DNA of 64,000 nt from Phoronis australis (Eukaryota; Phoronida; Phoronidae). Below the pieces are notes generated by a model. That model worked only from the letters and a program-made list of their open reading frames with translations, searched no databases and was not told the origin of the DNA. Positions 34,701-46,711 of the stretch are shown piece after piece. The position numbers and the translations under genes are program-made. Location: assembly GCA_002633005.1 (NCBI GenBank), contig NMRA01000039.1, positions 1,221,471 through 1,285,470 of the forward strand, given 5' to 3'. Within the stretch, counting starts at the first letter, position 1. Each line of letters begins with the position of its first letter.

Positions 34701-37700
34701 ATTGGTGTTACATAACACTACTGTCGCCACTTAATCATCTGCTAGTGTGCTCCTGTTTATTTTATTAGAACCGACCAGAAACAATAGCAGAATGTCCAAT
34801 TACTGGGAACATTCTACTCTGTCACTAGCACTGTGCATACACTCACTTGAAATTACTGCCTTGGTATTGTAGGGACATCATCTCTGCTGCTCAGTCTCTC
34901 ACAGTTCTTGAAGTTTTTACTGGAGGATAGTGTTGATACTGATGACACTGGTCACATTTAGATATAGACTTCAGTGATTATGGATATGATAGTGTGGATA
35001 CTGATGGCACTGAGTGGTCAGATTTATATACAGATTCCAGTGATCTAGATTATGACGGGGATATGACACATGGAAATCTTTCCTGACAAATGTCTGTTTC
35101 TGGAAAACAAGAAGTAAAACTACTTGTACAACCCTTTATCAGTGGATAAAATTTATATCAACACGAAGTTTTAATTATGTGCAGTGCTTCTGACCTAGTT
35201 CTGAGTGACATACCCTCCGACTTCAAGGGGGTAGACATTCCACAGCACAACCAGGCCATTAAGGTGTTTATACCATATTGCTGAATAGTACAACTGGAAT
35301 CTTCCAGTAGGCCTACTCGCCGAAATGTCACACTAAGTTGGTTCTGGGAGCTCTTTACCTAAATATGGCACAGCTACGATAGATACGACGAAATGGAGGA
35401 AACCGCATAGGTCGGCGGCAACGGAAAGCACCCCTGTTTGAGTCACCGGCTACTGAGCTCGTCCTGCTGATTGGTATTCATTATGTTAATTACCCCTATG
35501 CAATTGCAGCCACACTTTACACCCAGAACTGTGTAAGGACAATTGCTGTCATTGGTTTTGCAGGCGAGTACAAAAGTCTATGCAAAGACTACGACTCCTT
35601 GATTGTCGAAATGGAGCGGATGCAAGCTCGAGTGAGATCCCTATCGGCCGAGGTAAGCGGGAAGGCGTTGACAAAAACTGATTTGCTCGCGAGATAATAT
35701 CAAGCTCATTTTTTTCCATTATTCAGTGAAACGAATGAAAACTGTTCTCTCTCGCCCGAAACCTAGCGAAACACAAAAGGCCGCGTCCTAGGCAAAAATG
35801 GCTAACTACTACTTACTAGGTATTTACTAGGTACTTACTAGGTCCACCAATAGAACTTACGAGCCTATAGATAGAGATTATTATTACTCTGTCGATAGAG
35901 AAAGAAAGACACTTCATCCAGAGAAAAAAATCTACGGAAAAGAAAACCTCAAGCTGTCATTTTTGAGCCACCATAATGATGACTACCACGATGTAAAGAA
36001 CAGTTTCAGTCGCTTGCCGTGTTTACAAAATTTCGCCTTGTCGTCGTCAAGTGATGGTTTTGATCTCGGTTTACACCAGTATAGTACGTTCACCATGCAC
36101 ACTGTTTAGGAGCATTAACCTGGTATGCGTTCGAAGCGGTTATGCTTGATGATCCGAACAGATACGGATCAACTGAGAAGGAAATGTGAATATCTTCATC
36201 CACACAGTGTATCATTTGCGAGAAGGAACGCGCTGGAGCTTGCGCAGTCTCACATTCTGAACAAGCCAAGAACGCACTCCTGTGCGTGTGAGATGTTTTC
36301 AGTGAACTGTGCCGGAAAAGGTTTCAGAAAATGTAAGCAACGCTTTGGAATCATAATGGCTCTAATCTCAACAACTCACCACTGGTTTTTCGTTCGGCGA
36401 TGTACCTATGTTTTGGGGTCTTAATGTATATTTTTCATGTGGCCTGCCCACGTGACGCGGTCAAAGGCTTGGGCACACACATTTTGGTCAGATACTGTGT
36501 TCAAGTTAAAACGTTCGTGTAGCAGGAATTGATATCGCGTGCACAGAAGGACTGATTATTCAAAGTCTTAGACAATGTTTTGTTCAACGATGCTCACATT
36601 AGATAAAACGCCCATCTGGTGTCAGCCCGGCAACTAAAATGCGTTACGCTGAAACTCACGAAATCGCACCGCTTTATTTTAGTGAAAATTTCAAAATAAT
36701 AGGAAGAATTTAAGATAGATTTTTAGTTTGCTGGCGAAGATGTTTGACACCGAGGGTCATTTTATATAAACTCCGGACGTTTGAGAGTAAAAACGCGCGT
36801 GATTTACAAAAATTCCTTTCCTTTGTTATATTCTACTAATTGAAACTCATGGAAAAAACTGATTCGCGCTCATTCCAGAGCAGAGATTTACGTGATGCTT
36901 TACTATTTTGCCACCTTGTGACTTAAAATGTGTGCATTTCGTTTGCTGTAAATAGATCGATTTCACACAATCCATTGCGCAGATAACTTCATACGCTATT
37001 CGCATGTCAGTGTACGCATATGCGCAAGTGGGTTCCACAAAATGAAGGTTGTAAGCAAGTTTTGTGACATGGCGGCGAATGTCTTTTGGTTTCTATCAAA
37101 TGCTTCTGAAGGAGCGTACTCGTAACTATATTATCTTCATTAAGTACACGCCAACCCCAAACTGATAAGATGACAGTTATATTCTTGCAGAATAAACGGT
37201 GGGGGGGGGGGAGGGGGCAGGTCTACGACTGCCATTTAGAGAATGGATCAAATGTAACATTTATTTGACCATTACAAAAAAGTTGCCAGAAAACGCAACA
37301 CAAATTCATGCACACTGCTTGGATTTTCTCGTGCACTTGCACACATTTGCGCATGCGAAAGCAACACACTTTAGATAAATGCCCCGTCATACCGGTGAGA
37401 AGTACACTTCTTTCCCCCCTCAAGGGATTGGAAAGTCAGAACTTGCCGGAAGCGGGACCAGCCAGGCATTCTCCTAAGCCTCATTTTGTCAAAAAAAAAC
37501 CCCGTATTTTTGATTTAGCCTACTTTGCGTTATAAAACTGACCTCAAATCGTTCTTTACTAATAATTGCTGGGGTTTGCAAGAACTGTTATTATTCGCGA
37601 TAACAACAAGTACGTCTTCTTATGTAGAGGTTTCGCAAAGCGACGTGAACGCGAATCATCACGCATTTATAATACCGTGTAATACATGCCCTTCTTGGCT

Positions 37701-40700
37701 GTGACGTAATTCCTAAAGTGTTTGAATATTTTACTCGAATACAGAGCTATTCGCGTCGCTTTAAACGCGAAATCTGTGGCCTCTTCTTATTTTTTATTTG
37801 GTGAGACATCGAAAAAATTATTTTGATAGTGTTCTCAATCTTTTTTCTTTTCTTTAGTATACAACGAACACGATTCTTTCGTTTGTAAATGTTCTTAAAA
37901 TTTAGTTGCAAGAAAACACTTTTTGCCTAAATACTTATTCTGCCGACGTTCGCAAGATATCATCGAACTAGAATGGATTTTTACCAGACATGATTTTTGA
38001 CATGCTTAATTTACATGCATCTGTTTATTTTAAACTGCAAATAAGTTCACATTCTAAGAGGCGACCATTTTTCGAAGGACGGGAGTTCGGGAGGAACTAC
38101 TTGTTCACATTCAACATATCGTTCTATATCTAGCGGATATGTACAGCGATGACTACGACAACTGGACACCTTGAGCTCAGTTATTCAGTTCACGTTTACT
38201 TTCACGTTCACGTAAACATTTACCTGTTGCGAAACCCATTTTGGTTACTGTGGTGTGAATCGGCACGCCCAATTAAGTATGCGGCACAATTTCCAGTTCA
38301 CATGACCTTGCAAACCTCTCTTATAGGTATAGTCCTGTATTACACGTATTACACGTGTATTACACGTAGGACTACCCGATTACAAAATGCATTTGAAGTG
38401 CAGTCACAGAATACGCCACATAGCTCTATTTTAGTGGGCCCAGAATCAACGAAATGTTTGTAGCACAGTAAAAACGTACAGCCAAAGTCAACGATTTCGT
38501 ATGAATTACAATTTCAATAGACGCACTGAGCGCTTATGTTAACAGTTAAACGAATGTCATCCACAATGAAAGCACACCTCAATCTTGAAAGATACGAGTA
38601 GTGGAATTTTGGAGTCCTGGCTGGATTTTCCACCACGCAAATAGTACTTTGAGCGCAGTCTAGTTGCGGTAGCAATCGTCTGTCGGTGACAACGCAAGTA
38701 TTGAGGTAAGTCACGAGTAGCCACGACAGGCTTGTCCTGTTCAACGTAGAACAACGCAGACAACCAACGTCATGAAGCAAGACTCTGATGGTCATTTCCT
38801 TCCTAACCCCAGTCACCAAGTGCAAGCAAGTTCGACCACACGCCACGCCAGCTGCTGTTTTAGGGAGCAAATGCACAACGGCCACATCCCGAAATACCAT
38901 AGCGCCGCCTCTTTGAATGTGTGATAGTTACCCACAATGCTGTAAAGTTTTACAGTGGCGCAGCGCTTGCGTGAGGGATGATGTGCCATTCTTTTCTGGT
39001 TCGCCTTTGTACAGACACTTTCAAAGCGGCTTAACTTTCCGAAATCTAGGCCAACCATACAATAGCGTTTCTACCTGTGGGGAATTCGGGATGCGCCCAT
39101 TCAATATTCAGTGCGGTTGAGGCTTTGAGCTACAGCTGTCCGTTAAAAGTTTGTATCAGTGTTCTCTCCCATTTCGGTGGCTGTCAATATACTTCTTCTG
39201 ATTGCATTTCGGCGGCAAGAGATAAGGTTTATGCAGGCTTGACGAAATTCGCGCGAGAATAAGACGTAGACAAAAGGGTAAAACATGATGGTCGACAAGC
39301 TTATGATCAGCGTTGAATTGAGGGCGACGAATATTGTCTCTCGTGTCGCCATTAGAGGAGCGAGTAAAGAAGGCAAGCGCAGCATCATCAGCAAGAACAA
39401 CACGGCGGCCATTTTGACCGTTTTCACCTCACTGAAGTAGGCACGTAGTTTGCGCGCTTCGTCCTCAGATTCTGCGTCCTCGCCAACCGATAGGAGTGAG
39501 TGTTTCCTACGTCGGATGTCAAAGAATATATGAGCGAAACAGTAGACCATGAGAGTGACAGAGAGGGCGAGAAAGGTCACTGTCCACAAAAGTCGGTCGT
39601 ACTTCCACTGTCCAGTGACAAAGCAGCTCATGCTCAAAGGGTCGAAGCCCGAGCGGACGTGAACGAAGAATGGGGTGAGGCACAGCAGCGGCAACACGTA
39701 GCACGCGGCCAGCATTACATAGAGCGCAGTACGTGAGTTGGTCGTGGGGTGCCCGTACCAGACAGTGGCGAAGTAACGCTCCAGTGCGATCATCGCCGTG
39801 TTGATCGCCGTGGATCCGTAAAAAAACATAGCGCTTACGGCGTTGAACGCACACAGCTTTGGGTGGAGGTGTTCCGACCAGTCTCCCAACAAAGTCGAGT
39901 GGATGTCAAACGGAATGACGGCGACCAACGCGTAGAGGACGATCAAGCTCAGACTGCACGTGAGCACGTAGGTCGACTGGCATCGCAGACGCCTGCTGGA
40001 AACAACGGTGACGATGACGAGGAGATTCCCGATCAACCCGAGGATGACTATGGCCACTTTGCAACCCCAAATCCAGTCAACGTTGGACGGTAGCACCGGC
40101 CCACTAGTTCCATTTGTATTAACAGTTGCAAGAGCCATCGCTTTCACCACCTACTGTCTTTAAATTTGCTCAGCGAGGTCGTCCAGTTCTCTTTTCCAAT
40201 TTCTTATCCAATTGTCCGTTGGTTATATTACAATTTGCCAGAGGCAACCGGATTTTGTTAAAAGCGCCAATTAGCACTTCAGATCATTAGTGGAAGAGTT
40301 CCGACAAAAGTGAGAATCCTACCTCGACTATAAAACATCTGGTTAGCCCGGCAACCCTTCTTCTCTTACAGCGTTATTGCCGGTTTTCTAAAGTCAGTTG
40401 CAACAAACTCGGGCGACTTTTCACGTCCGACTGCGTCTGTGATATGCCAAGAACAGTTCATAGTTCTCGTCACTTCTGCCCGGGAAATGTTTTAAAAGAC
40501 ACATAAATTGCCCACTACGCCAAATCGGTACTCCAGACTACAATTTTGTACGCCGCACGTCATATGTTTTTACAATCGGGGATATTGTTTCGGCCCGCCA
40601 GCCAAGTATATCACTCCACGGAACTCGGCGTGTAGTTTGTCCTAGGGTGTCACGTGATCTATCGGGGAGTGTCTCAGTATTTACTAGTGTTTCGAGGATG

Positions 40701-43700
40701 TATTCTTATTATCCCTGAGCAGCAGGTGTTGCAAAACCATTTCCTGTTTATTTAACCATGTGATTGATTCGTCTTGAAATTTGTGCGCAGTACAAAACAC
40801 CGCTGACAGTTAGCACCCTATTAGGGAAATTGCACTCGTGTTGATGACATAGTCTAGCAAAATACCAACAGTCGGTATATGAATAAATCAAATAGTCAAG
40901 ATTGTTTTATATTGAATCGGTTTAATATTGGTTTGCCTTTTTCAAAGGCCTCTGGGCGTTCTTTCCATAACTGGACCTAATCCCTTATCGTTCACGTCAG
41001 TTAACACCCTGCGCTTTTTGCTACGGACCTTGTCCACAATAGGCTGACTCAGTTATAGTTCCGATCTGTGATAGCTGGCCTTATCAACGGCATTAACTTG
41101 ACAAGAAAACGACGGACGCCTAGTTATTTGCTGCGCCTCGGCACTAATGTTTATAGTCTAAGTTCCAACGTAGACACGACACACTACGTCTTCATTATTT
41201 GTTGAGATAATATTGTCCTGTCGTTTACGTACCGCCAATGTTTGAGCAGTGTCATTCTCAACTACAGAATAATTGTATCAATAGTAATTCCTATTCTCGC
41301 ATTTCCAATTCACAAGTGTATGCGCGAATGATATTTAATACGAAAACACAGAATATGAACCTTCTACACATGGCAGTTGGTGCCGAAGCTCCATACGTCT
41401 TCGACCAAGGATCGAGTTCGTTTCATGTCAGTGGGACCTTAGCGATGAGTTCAGTGGTGTATTTAGCCGAATATATCAGTAAAAGTATACATTTTCTAAA
41501 AGAATAAAACCTTTAATAATTTGACGCTGAGAACCGTAGTGCAGTACAGTAGGAGAAAGAAGTAGCAGTCATGAAAAACAACTTTAATCAGTGTAAAATG
41601 AGAACACGCGTGCGGTTCATGAGTGAAGAAAAATGGTCACCTTCATACGACAACAGCCAACTTAGCTTATACGCTTATGAAACCGATTTTACAAGAGTAA
41701 AGGACGTAATTCGATTTTCGTTTTTTACCCAGCTAAACAAGGCGAAATACTTCTCAGTTTAAACAACAAAATCAAAATGATTTCCATGCCAACTAAGAGG
41801 TTTTTTATTGGCGTCGCTGTCTGTTTCATGAAAAGGAACTTTTAACTTTCTCTACTTACTGAACATATAAATTGTGTTAAGATTGTGACGTCTCAGTTGG
41901 CTTATCCTTTTAAGTGATAGTGCCAAGACTCGGCCAACTTTTGTCTTCTCGACGTGTTATGTTATTTTTATGAAACAGAACTCTGATCAAAGCTAATAAC
42001 TCCAAAAAAATAATAAGAAATAAAATAAAAATAAAAATAATCCCCAAAATGTGTTTTTCGACTGTAAAAATCGGACGTGACACATACAGTATTAGTGATA
42101 TAAAGGATTTGAAGGGAACCTTGAGTCTCGCTTGTGTCCGGCTACTCGAGTCTTTTGATTGGAATGCATATGCATTATATTATAATTTGTACTTTTTCTA
42201 AAAATCTTATTTTGAATGAGACAAGTTTATTACCATGTCGAAACGCAAGAAACGCAGAGAACATTGAAAACAAAAAAGACGTAATTAGCTCAGGACGAAA
42301 TTCGTGATAGAGAGGAGACTTTCACTAGTTGTGGGGCAAAATTGGTGGTAGTGTGGGTGTAAGACAAAAGTGATGGCGACCGGAACAGGTATTCAAGACC
42401 TTTAAGCGTAGAGAGTTCTGTGTTTTCGTGTCTAATGAACAAAAAAGTCTAGCGGCGCCCCTCATACACGTTGTTTGTGAAAATTAGTAAAGTTCCCTAA
42501 GATGTTCCTCTTTAACTTAAATTTGTTGCAGCAGCACAAGTAACGCCACCTTCTGGTAGGATCCCAGTTAATCGGTGAAAATATGGATGTCTGGAATGTC
42601 AGTGCGTCGTCTGGCGATGTTAGAAAACGTAAAACTGCCAACTGCAGTTTCATTAAAACGACGTTCTTTATTTCGCTTGCCTGAAGATAAGAAGATGTAT
42701 AATTATAGAATCCTTCGGAGTACAACTGATGGTCTTGCAAAGACACGGGCGGCGCAGCACTGAAAAAGTGTGGGGGTTGGGCTACAGCCCCTATGGCGCG
42801 CCGCCCATGAAAGAGCGAAGCTAGATTTGACCAGTGTCTCTTTAAATCTTCTTTCAAAAACCGAACTTTTGTTTTATCTCACTCACCGTCATAAAACGGG
42901 ACTCAGCTTGTCTTCCTCTCTATGATGAGAGGTGATTACTGGAAGAATTGACCTTGGTCGAGGTCTAACCACCGGCGAGTCATTTTATCTGCCAACTGTG
43001 GCCCCGAGCAATTTATAACGATTTGCCACTTCTTCTCTGCCCGGTTTTTAGTTAGCGGGAGGGGGGAGGGCAGAGTATTAGGCAGGATTTTTTGCATCCG
43101 ACATTTGCACCCCCGAACTGCCAAATGTAATCTGGGAGAGTTTTAGGGGGGGGAGATGGCCCCCCCTTCTAAATCCACACCTGCAAATAGCCACTCAACT
43201 AAGTTCCATAAATCTTTTGCGTATTTGTTTCGCTCTATAGTCACAGGCTGTAGTATTTTTCTTCTATCATTTTATCATTATTATCTTATTTAACTAATGA
43301 CATTTTCTAATAAAATAACTGAAAACTAAGCCCTTAATTCAGTTAAAATATTTAGGGACATAGTCCTTAAAAAAGGTTCGTTGCATGAAAATATCCTTTC
43401 TTATTTTTAATAGTATTCAGAATTCAACGTAGAGTTTAATTTCGATTTTGTGTCAGAGTAAAAAATTGACTTGGTAATGAGACTCAAACAGCGTAAGAAA
43501 GGACAATGAGTGTTTTCACAAGGTCACTAATACGCTGTAGATTTAGGTAACTTAGTTGAGTCCCTAATTGGGACTGTTTCAAGTAACCGCCCACTCAAGC
43601 CCTGAAATCACTTTTCATCATCTAAGTAAAGAACAAGTTCAGATCAATTTTATGACGACATGTAAGCTAAACGAAAGATTTTCCACAAAAGGAAGGTTTA

Positions 43701-44772
43701 TAGCACATTTAATTGCTACACACACGGTGTCTTGTTGCAGCTAGAGGACGGTAAAATGGGAAAGAGACGCCGTCGACAAGCCAAGAAACAACGCCAACGA
43801 TCTCTTAACTGTTCTGCTCAGACTGACGATGATAACGCAGCCGAAACGTCCTTGACATGCGAAGGCACTGAACAGGTGGGCGCCAAATGATCAACAAGCA
43901 GATTCCAATGGCTTGTTCCAGAAGACGAGTGAACGTTACATTTTAGCCTCGTATAACGTTCCACGCATTGGTTTGATCATTTGCAGTAAACATTCAGGCT
44001 TCTGACGTATTGTAGAAAATTGTAATGTTTAGATCTCTAGCTTATTTGTGTACTTCTAAGTGGGCCACCAGGGGCGAATCCGGGATTTTTAGTTAGTGTG
44101 GGGGGAGCAGGGCAGAGTATTAGCCAGGATTTTGCCCAATCAGACATTCGCACCCCCGAACTGCCAAACAGAATCTGGTAGAGTTTTAGGGGGGAGGGAG
44201 GACATTGCCCCCTTGGTCCCCCTCTAAATCCGCCATTGGCCACTGATAGGGTTGAAACAGCTCACAGCTTTTCGGTTTCGGCTTTTGGCTCGCGGTTGCT
44301 GTTTTTTGGTTTGTTTTTCCTCCTACATTTAAAAAAACATCAAAGCTATCCAGAAAATTGATGTATGATGGGCACAAAGTATTATAATTGGTGCTGGTTA
44401 GCACCCGATTTATTTTGAAACCTGCTCTCACTGTTCAAAGAAAAAGGCTCCCGGTCGCATCGATTTTAACGAAGTGGTTTTCAGACGCGGCCGGTGTCGC
44501 CGTTCCTCTGTCGACCGACGTACAGCCAGGCCACCCCCAAAACAATCTGCGATCTGCGTCACCGAATCACTGAAGCTGGAAAAAACATCGCACCACTTCA
44601 GCTCATACAAAGTGACTTTTTGAAAAATGCACAACTAAAAACACTGGATCACTGCCTCAACGTTCTCCATAAACACAAACCAAAACAAATTATACTATTT
44701 TTGGCCTTACCTGTCACAAAACCAAGTGATAACATGGTTATATTGGAAATACCTTCCTATGGATATGTGTAA
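28723..44772 (+). CDS. Unrecognised 571-aa lysine-rich protein (7 exons)
   Basis: Exons 28723-29452, 30206-30328, 30629-30857, 31811-31932, 35564-35652, 43741-43875 and 44485-44772 join in frame (phases 1,1,2,1,0,0) to 1716 nt. Exon 3 has the weakest acceptor (CTACTTGAAG). N-terminus: acidic helix MDELEHDIQELVSKVIRNV, then a Ser-rich low-complexity stretch to about 200, then LHDLPREEKLKQFSKDYY. Residues 286-340 are very basic (KKPSGKQRKSRKEERRKQ), a likely nuclear-localisation signal. Residues 362-431 (HMSTYKKDLHNFYNAQMENL, YDSLIVEMERMQARVRSL) look helical or coiled-coil. Residues 437-446 (MGKRRRRQAK) form a second basic patch. The C-terminal about 95 aa (TICDLRHRITEAGKNIAPLQ to IPSYGYV) look like a small folded domain. 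I do not recognise the family. A nuclear or centrosomal role is only a guess. AATAAA occurs at 45136. Intron 5 hosts a GPCR on the other strand. Confidence 0.75.
32440..32850. repeat. Family E foldback, copy 2
   Basis: Left arm CTCAAGATAAGTGTCTATT followed by CTCGAGTA pairs with the right-arm sequence CTACTCGAGCATAGAATAGA and CACTTATCTTGA in reverse. The arms continue outward for about 80-90 bp with mismatches. Related to the sharper copy at 50497-50829. Confidence 0.65.
33060..33400 (+). repeat. Degenerate tandem repeat of about 30 bp
   Basis: Repeated phrases such as ACATTATTTTCACTCTGCA and ACGTCAGGACCGAAACTTCA recur at roughly 30-bp steps with drift. Open for long stretches on the plus strand but without any recognisable protein. 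Confidence 0.4.
39143..40138 (-). CDS. Class A (rhodopsin-like) orphan GPCR, intronless, 331 aa
   Basis: Seven-helix receptor at the plasma membrane, presumably G-protein coupled; ligand unknown. The ATG at 40138 opens MALATVNTNGTSG with an N-glycosylation sequon (Asn9-Gly-Thr). TM1 carries GLIGNLLVI (Asn38 = 1.50). TM3 begins at Cys96 and ends LERY (Glu120-Arg121-Tyr122, the DRY motif). A second loop Cys (SMSCFVTG) can form the usual disulfide. TM6 has Pro in MLRLPSLL, and TM7 ends MFYPFVYVLF followed by helix 8 (SREFRQACINL). Three departures: the Asp at 2.50 is Val67 by alignment, the NPxxY Asn at 7.49 is Tyr, and TM6 lacks the CWxP Trp. The third loop is acidic (GEDAESEDEARK). It is nested in an intron of the plus-strand gene. 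Subfamily not assigned; probably a lineage-specific orphan or a retroposed receptor. Confidence 0.92.
   Translation of the reverse strand: MALATVNTNGTSGPVLPSNVDWIWGCKVAIVILGLIGNLLVIVTVVSSRRLRCQSTYVLTCSLSLIVLYALVAVIPFDIHSTLLGDWSEHLHPKLCAFNAVSAMFFYGSTAINTAMIALERYFATVWYGHPTTNSRTALYVMLAACYVLPLLCLTPFFVHVRSGFDPLSMSCFVTGQWKYDRLLWTVTFLALSVTLMVYCFAHIFFDIRRRKHSLLSVGEDAESEDEARKLRAYFSEVKTVKMAAVLFLLMMLRLPSLLAPLMATRETIFVALNSTLIISLSTIMFYPFVYVLFSREFRQACINLISCRRNAIRRSILTATEMGENTDTNF
42744..42809 (-). repeat. Family C mini-foldback, copy 1
   Basis: 66 bp. The reverse strand runs CATGGGCGGCGCGCCATAGG to CAGTGCTGCGCCGCCCGTG. The inverted termini are CATGGGCGGCGC, and the centre holds a G/C-rich tract next to CACTTTTTC. 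Same element as 62444-62504 and 62657-62736. Confidence 0.85.
43039..43182 (-). repeat. Family A element, copy 4
   Basis: Carries GCAGAGTATTAGGCAGGATT, ACTGCCAAATGTAATCTGGG and CTTCTAAATCC. The left terminus is degraded. Confidence 0.8.
44070..44237 (-). repeat. Family A element, copy 5
   Basis: From AGGGGCGAATCCGGGATTTT to CTCTAAATCCGCCATTGG. It lies in the last intron of the 571-aa gene, about 250 bp before its final exon. Confidence 0.85.
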
Positions 44773-46711
44773 CCTGTTTTGAAAAGTAAAAATAACTATT
44801 TTAAGCTTAACTTCCTCATATATTTACGTCTTTTTCTCGCTATAAAATGCTGTTAATCTTCAAGTTCAGCTATTTCGACGCTAAACAATCTTGCCACTTC
44901 CGGTTGATCGTGGTGAGCTGTTTCAGCCCCGTTGACGAGGGACTTGAGGAGCGTGACAGAAATTAAAAGGTGTCACGGGTAACCATCAGGGTCACGAGTA
45001 TCAATAGAATGATGGGAAGGGGGTTAATGATGTTTAGAAAAGACATTGACTTTGTGAAATATACCTCGGAATGCCCCATTAACTATACGAGGAAGACAAT
45101 ATTATACCACCCACTAGATATCACCGAGTCTTGCTAATAAAATATTTTCATTANAAAGACATTAGCATAAGAATAACTGAACATTTGCAACTAAATAAGA
45201 ATAACAATAAGCGTAAAGTTACGAACGTCCCGTCACAATTACGAAAGTCGTAAACGATTATCTTAACATGGCCGGAGCAACTGCGTCTAAACAAAAGTTT
45301 GGCTCGAAGAAAACCTTCTGCCGAACTGGAAAACACGTTAGCACGGCAACTGCCTGTTACCATTTATACACAATTTACAAAACGTACCCAGAGTAGCGTA
45401 CATGAAGTAACATCCCAAGAGACATTATTCCGCGTATAGACCGAGACCGCGTAATGTCTCGTGGGATATTGCTTCATGTATGCCAATCGACTCGAGGTAC
45501 GTTTTGTATTTATCCCATATGCTTCGATTTCCTGTGTTTCTTTCATTTTTTCAATGAAACAGTTTTAAATGTAACGATTTATTACTTGTAAAGAGATAAC
45601 AAAGATGAAAACAACGGCAACTGTGCATTAAACTTGATGTAACATCTTCGGAAAATAGGTCAATAACAACAATACTTGATATTTTAGTTACCGAGGAATT
45701 GACGCCTGAGTTGCTGACGAAATAATATTTAGCAATTGAAAACTGAAACAGGATTGTCCTATAATTAACAGTCTTGTTCCAGATGTTGCGATTGGGACCT
45801 GATTGCATGTTGAGTGTTATTTACACTGCTGAAATTGTATTACTTTAAACTATTTTCTGAAAGTTTGATGATCGAACCGGCTAACACCGTCGAGTCGACA
45901 TAGATCTACCTTTCCATGTCAGAGGTCAGTGTTGAAGTAGTGCGGGAGGTGAATACGGAAAACATTATTACATGGCCGTATTGCACTCGACTGATTCAAC
46001 GTATGGGACAAAGTTTCATTTCCCTAGCTACAACTTTGAGCTCGACATGTATAGGCTGACCATCAATAAATTGCATTCTGCCGGAAAGCGTTTGACCCAA
46101 ACTCTTAAAGTGGTTATACCTTATTAATCCGTGAATGAACAAATTTAATTTGCTAACAAACGACCCGAGTGCTCATGTCGGTAAATTGTTGAGAAACTCG
46201 AGAACGCAGGTCACCAATTTTTTATTCCTTGTTGTGGGAACATGTTGGTAACTAAATCAAGTTTCAAATTGTGAAAGCTGAAGAGTATGACTATTGACAC
46301 ACGCACACGCACACGCACACGCACACACACACACACACACACACAACATTCGCTCGCACAAACAAAAACATATTTCGAAACTAGATACCAAATGTGACAT
46401 TAGCTAATAATCCAAACAAGCAGAAGATGTCTTCTATTGAATTGTTCTTATTCACAATTTTCTACATAAATACACTTTTCGAAGTGAAAGTATTGTAACA
46501 ATTCCTTCCTATAAAGTTAAAGTGAATGAGTAACTTTCTGAGTCTCACCTGTTGGTGTGTACATAATTCTAATGATGGGTTTTCAAATTTTGTTCCATTA
46601 AAACACAGTGCAAAGTAGGCCATAAAGTGTTCTTGGTACAATATTTTCCAATACGCCAAACCACCTCACACCATAATCCCATCAATTCAGACAGTTTCTG
46701 AAACTACAGCA
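44773..46711. other. Region between two convergent genes
   Basis: No exon recognised. Contains AATAAA at 45136-45141 (plus strand, possible tail of the 571-aa gene), one unresolved base at 45154, a CA microsatellite and TTTATT near 46217 that could be the AATAAA of the minus-strand gene. Confidence 0.5.
46297..46345. repeat. CA/CACACG microsatellite
   Basis: About four CACACG units followed by about a dozen CA dinucleotides, a compound simple repeat likely to vary in length between individuals. Confidence 0.9.

Larger units (their letters stand above)
31933..35563 (+). other. Intron 4 of the 571-aa gene
   Basis: Contains a large family E foldback and a degenerate tandem repeat. No additional exon is required by phase (A/GC gives Ser at the junction). 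Confidence 0.6.
35653..43740 (+). other. Intron 5 of the 571-aa gene (8.1 kb)
   Basis: Flanked by donor GTAAGC and acceptor TCTTGTTGCAG. Contains the antisense GPCR gene, a family C element, a family A element and a poly-G tract near 37201-37217. No other exon was recognised. Confidence 0.7.

Noticed and set aside
36125-36424. Plus-strand 99-codon frame in intron 5
   Set aside because: No recognisable family. A donor- and acceptor-free frame that would break the phase of the host gene.
38514-38900. Minus-strand 128-codon open frame downstream of the GPCR
   Set aside because: No domain, no splice sites and Cys/His placement without pattern. More likely GPCR 3' untranslated or intronic DNA.
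39500-40093. Plus-strand frames of 78 and 114 codons and a minus-strand 111-codon frame
   Set aside because: Out-of-frame readings of the GPCR coding sequence.
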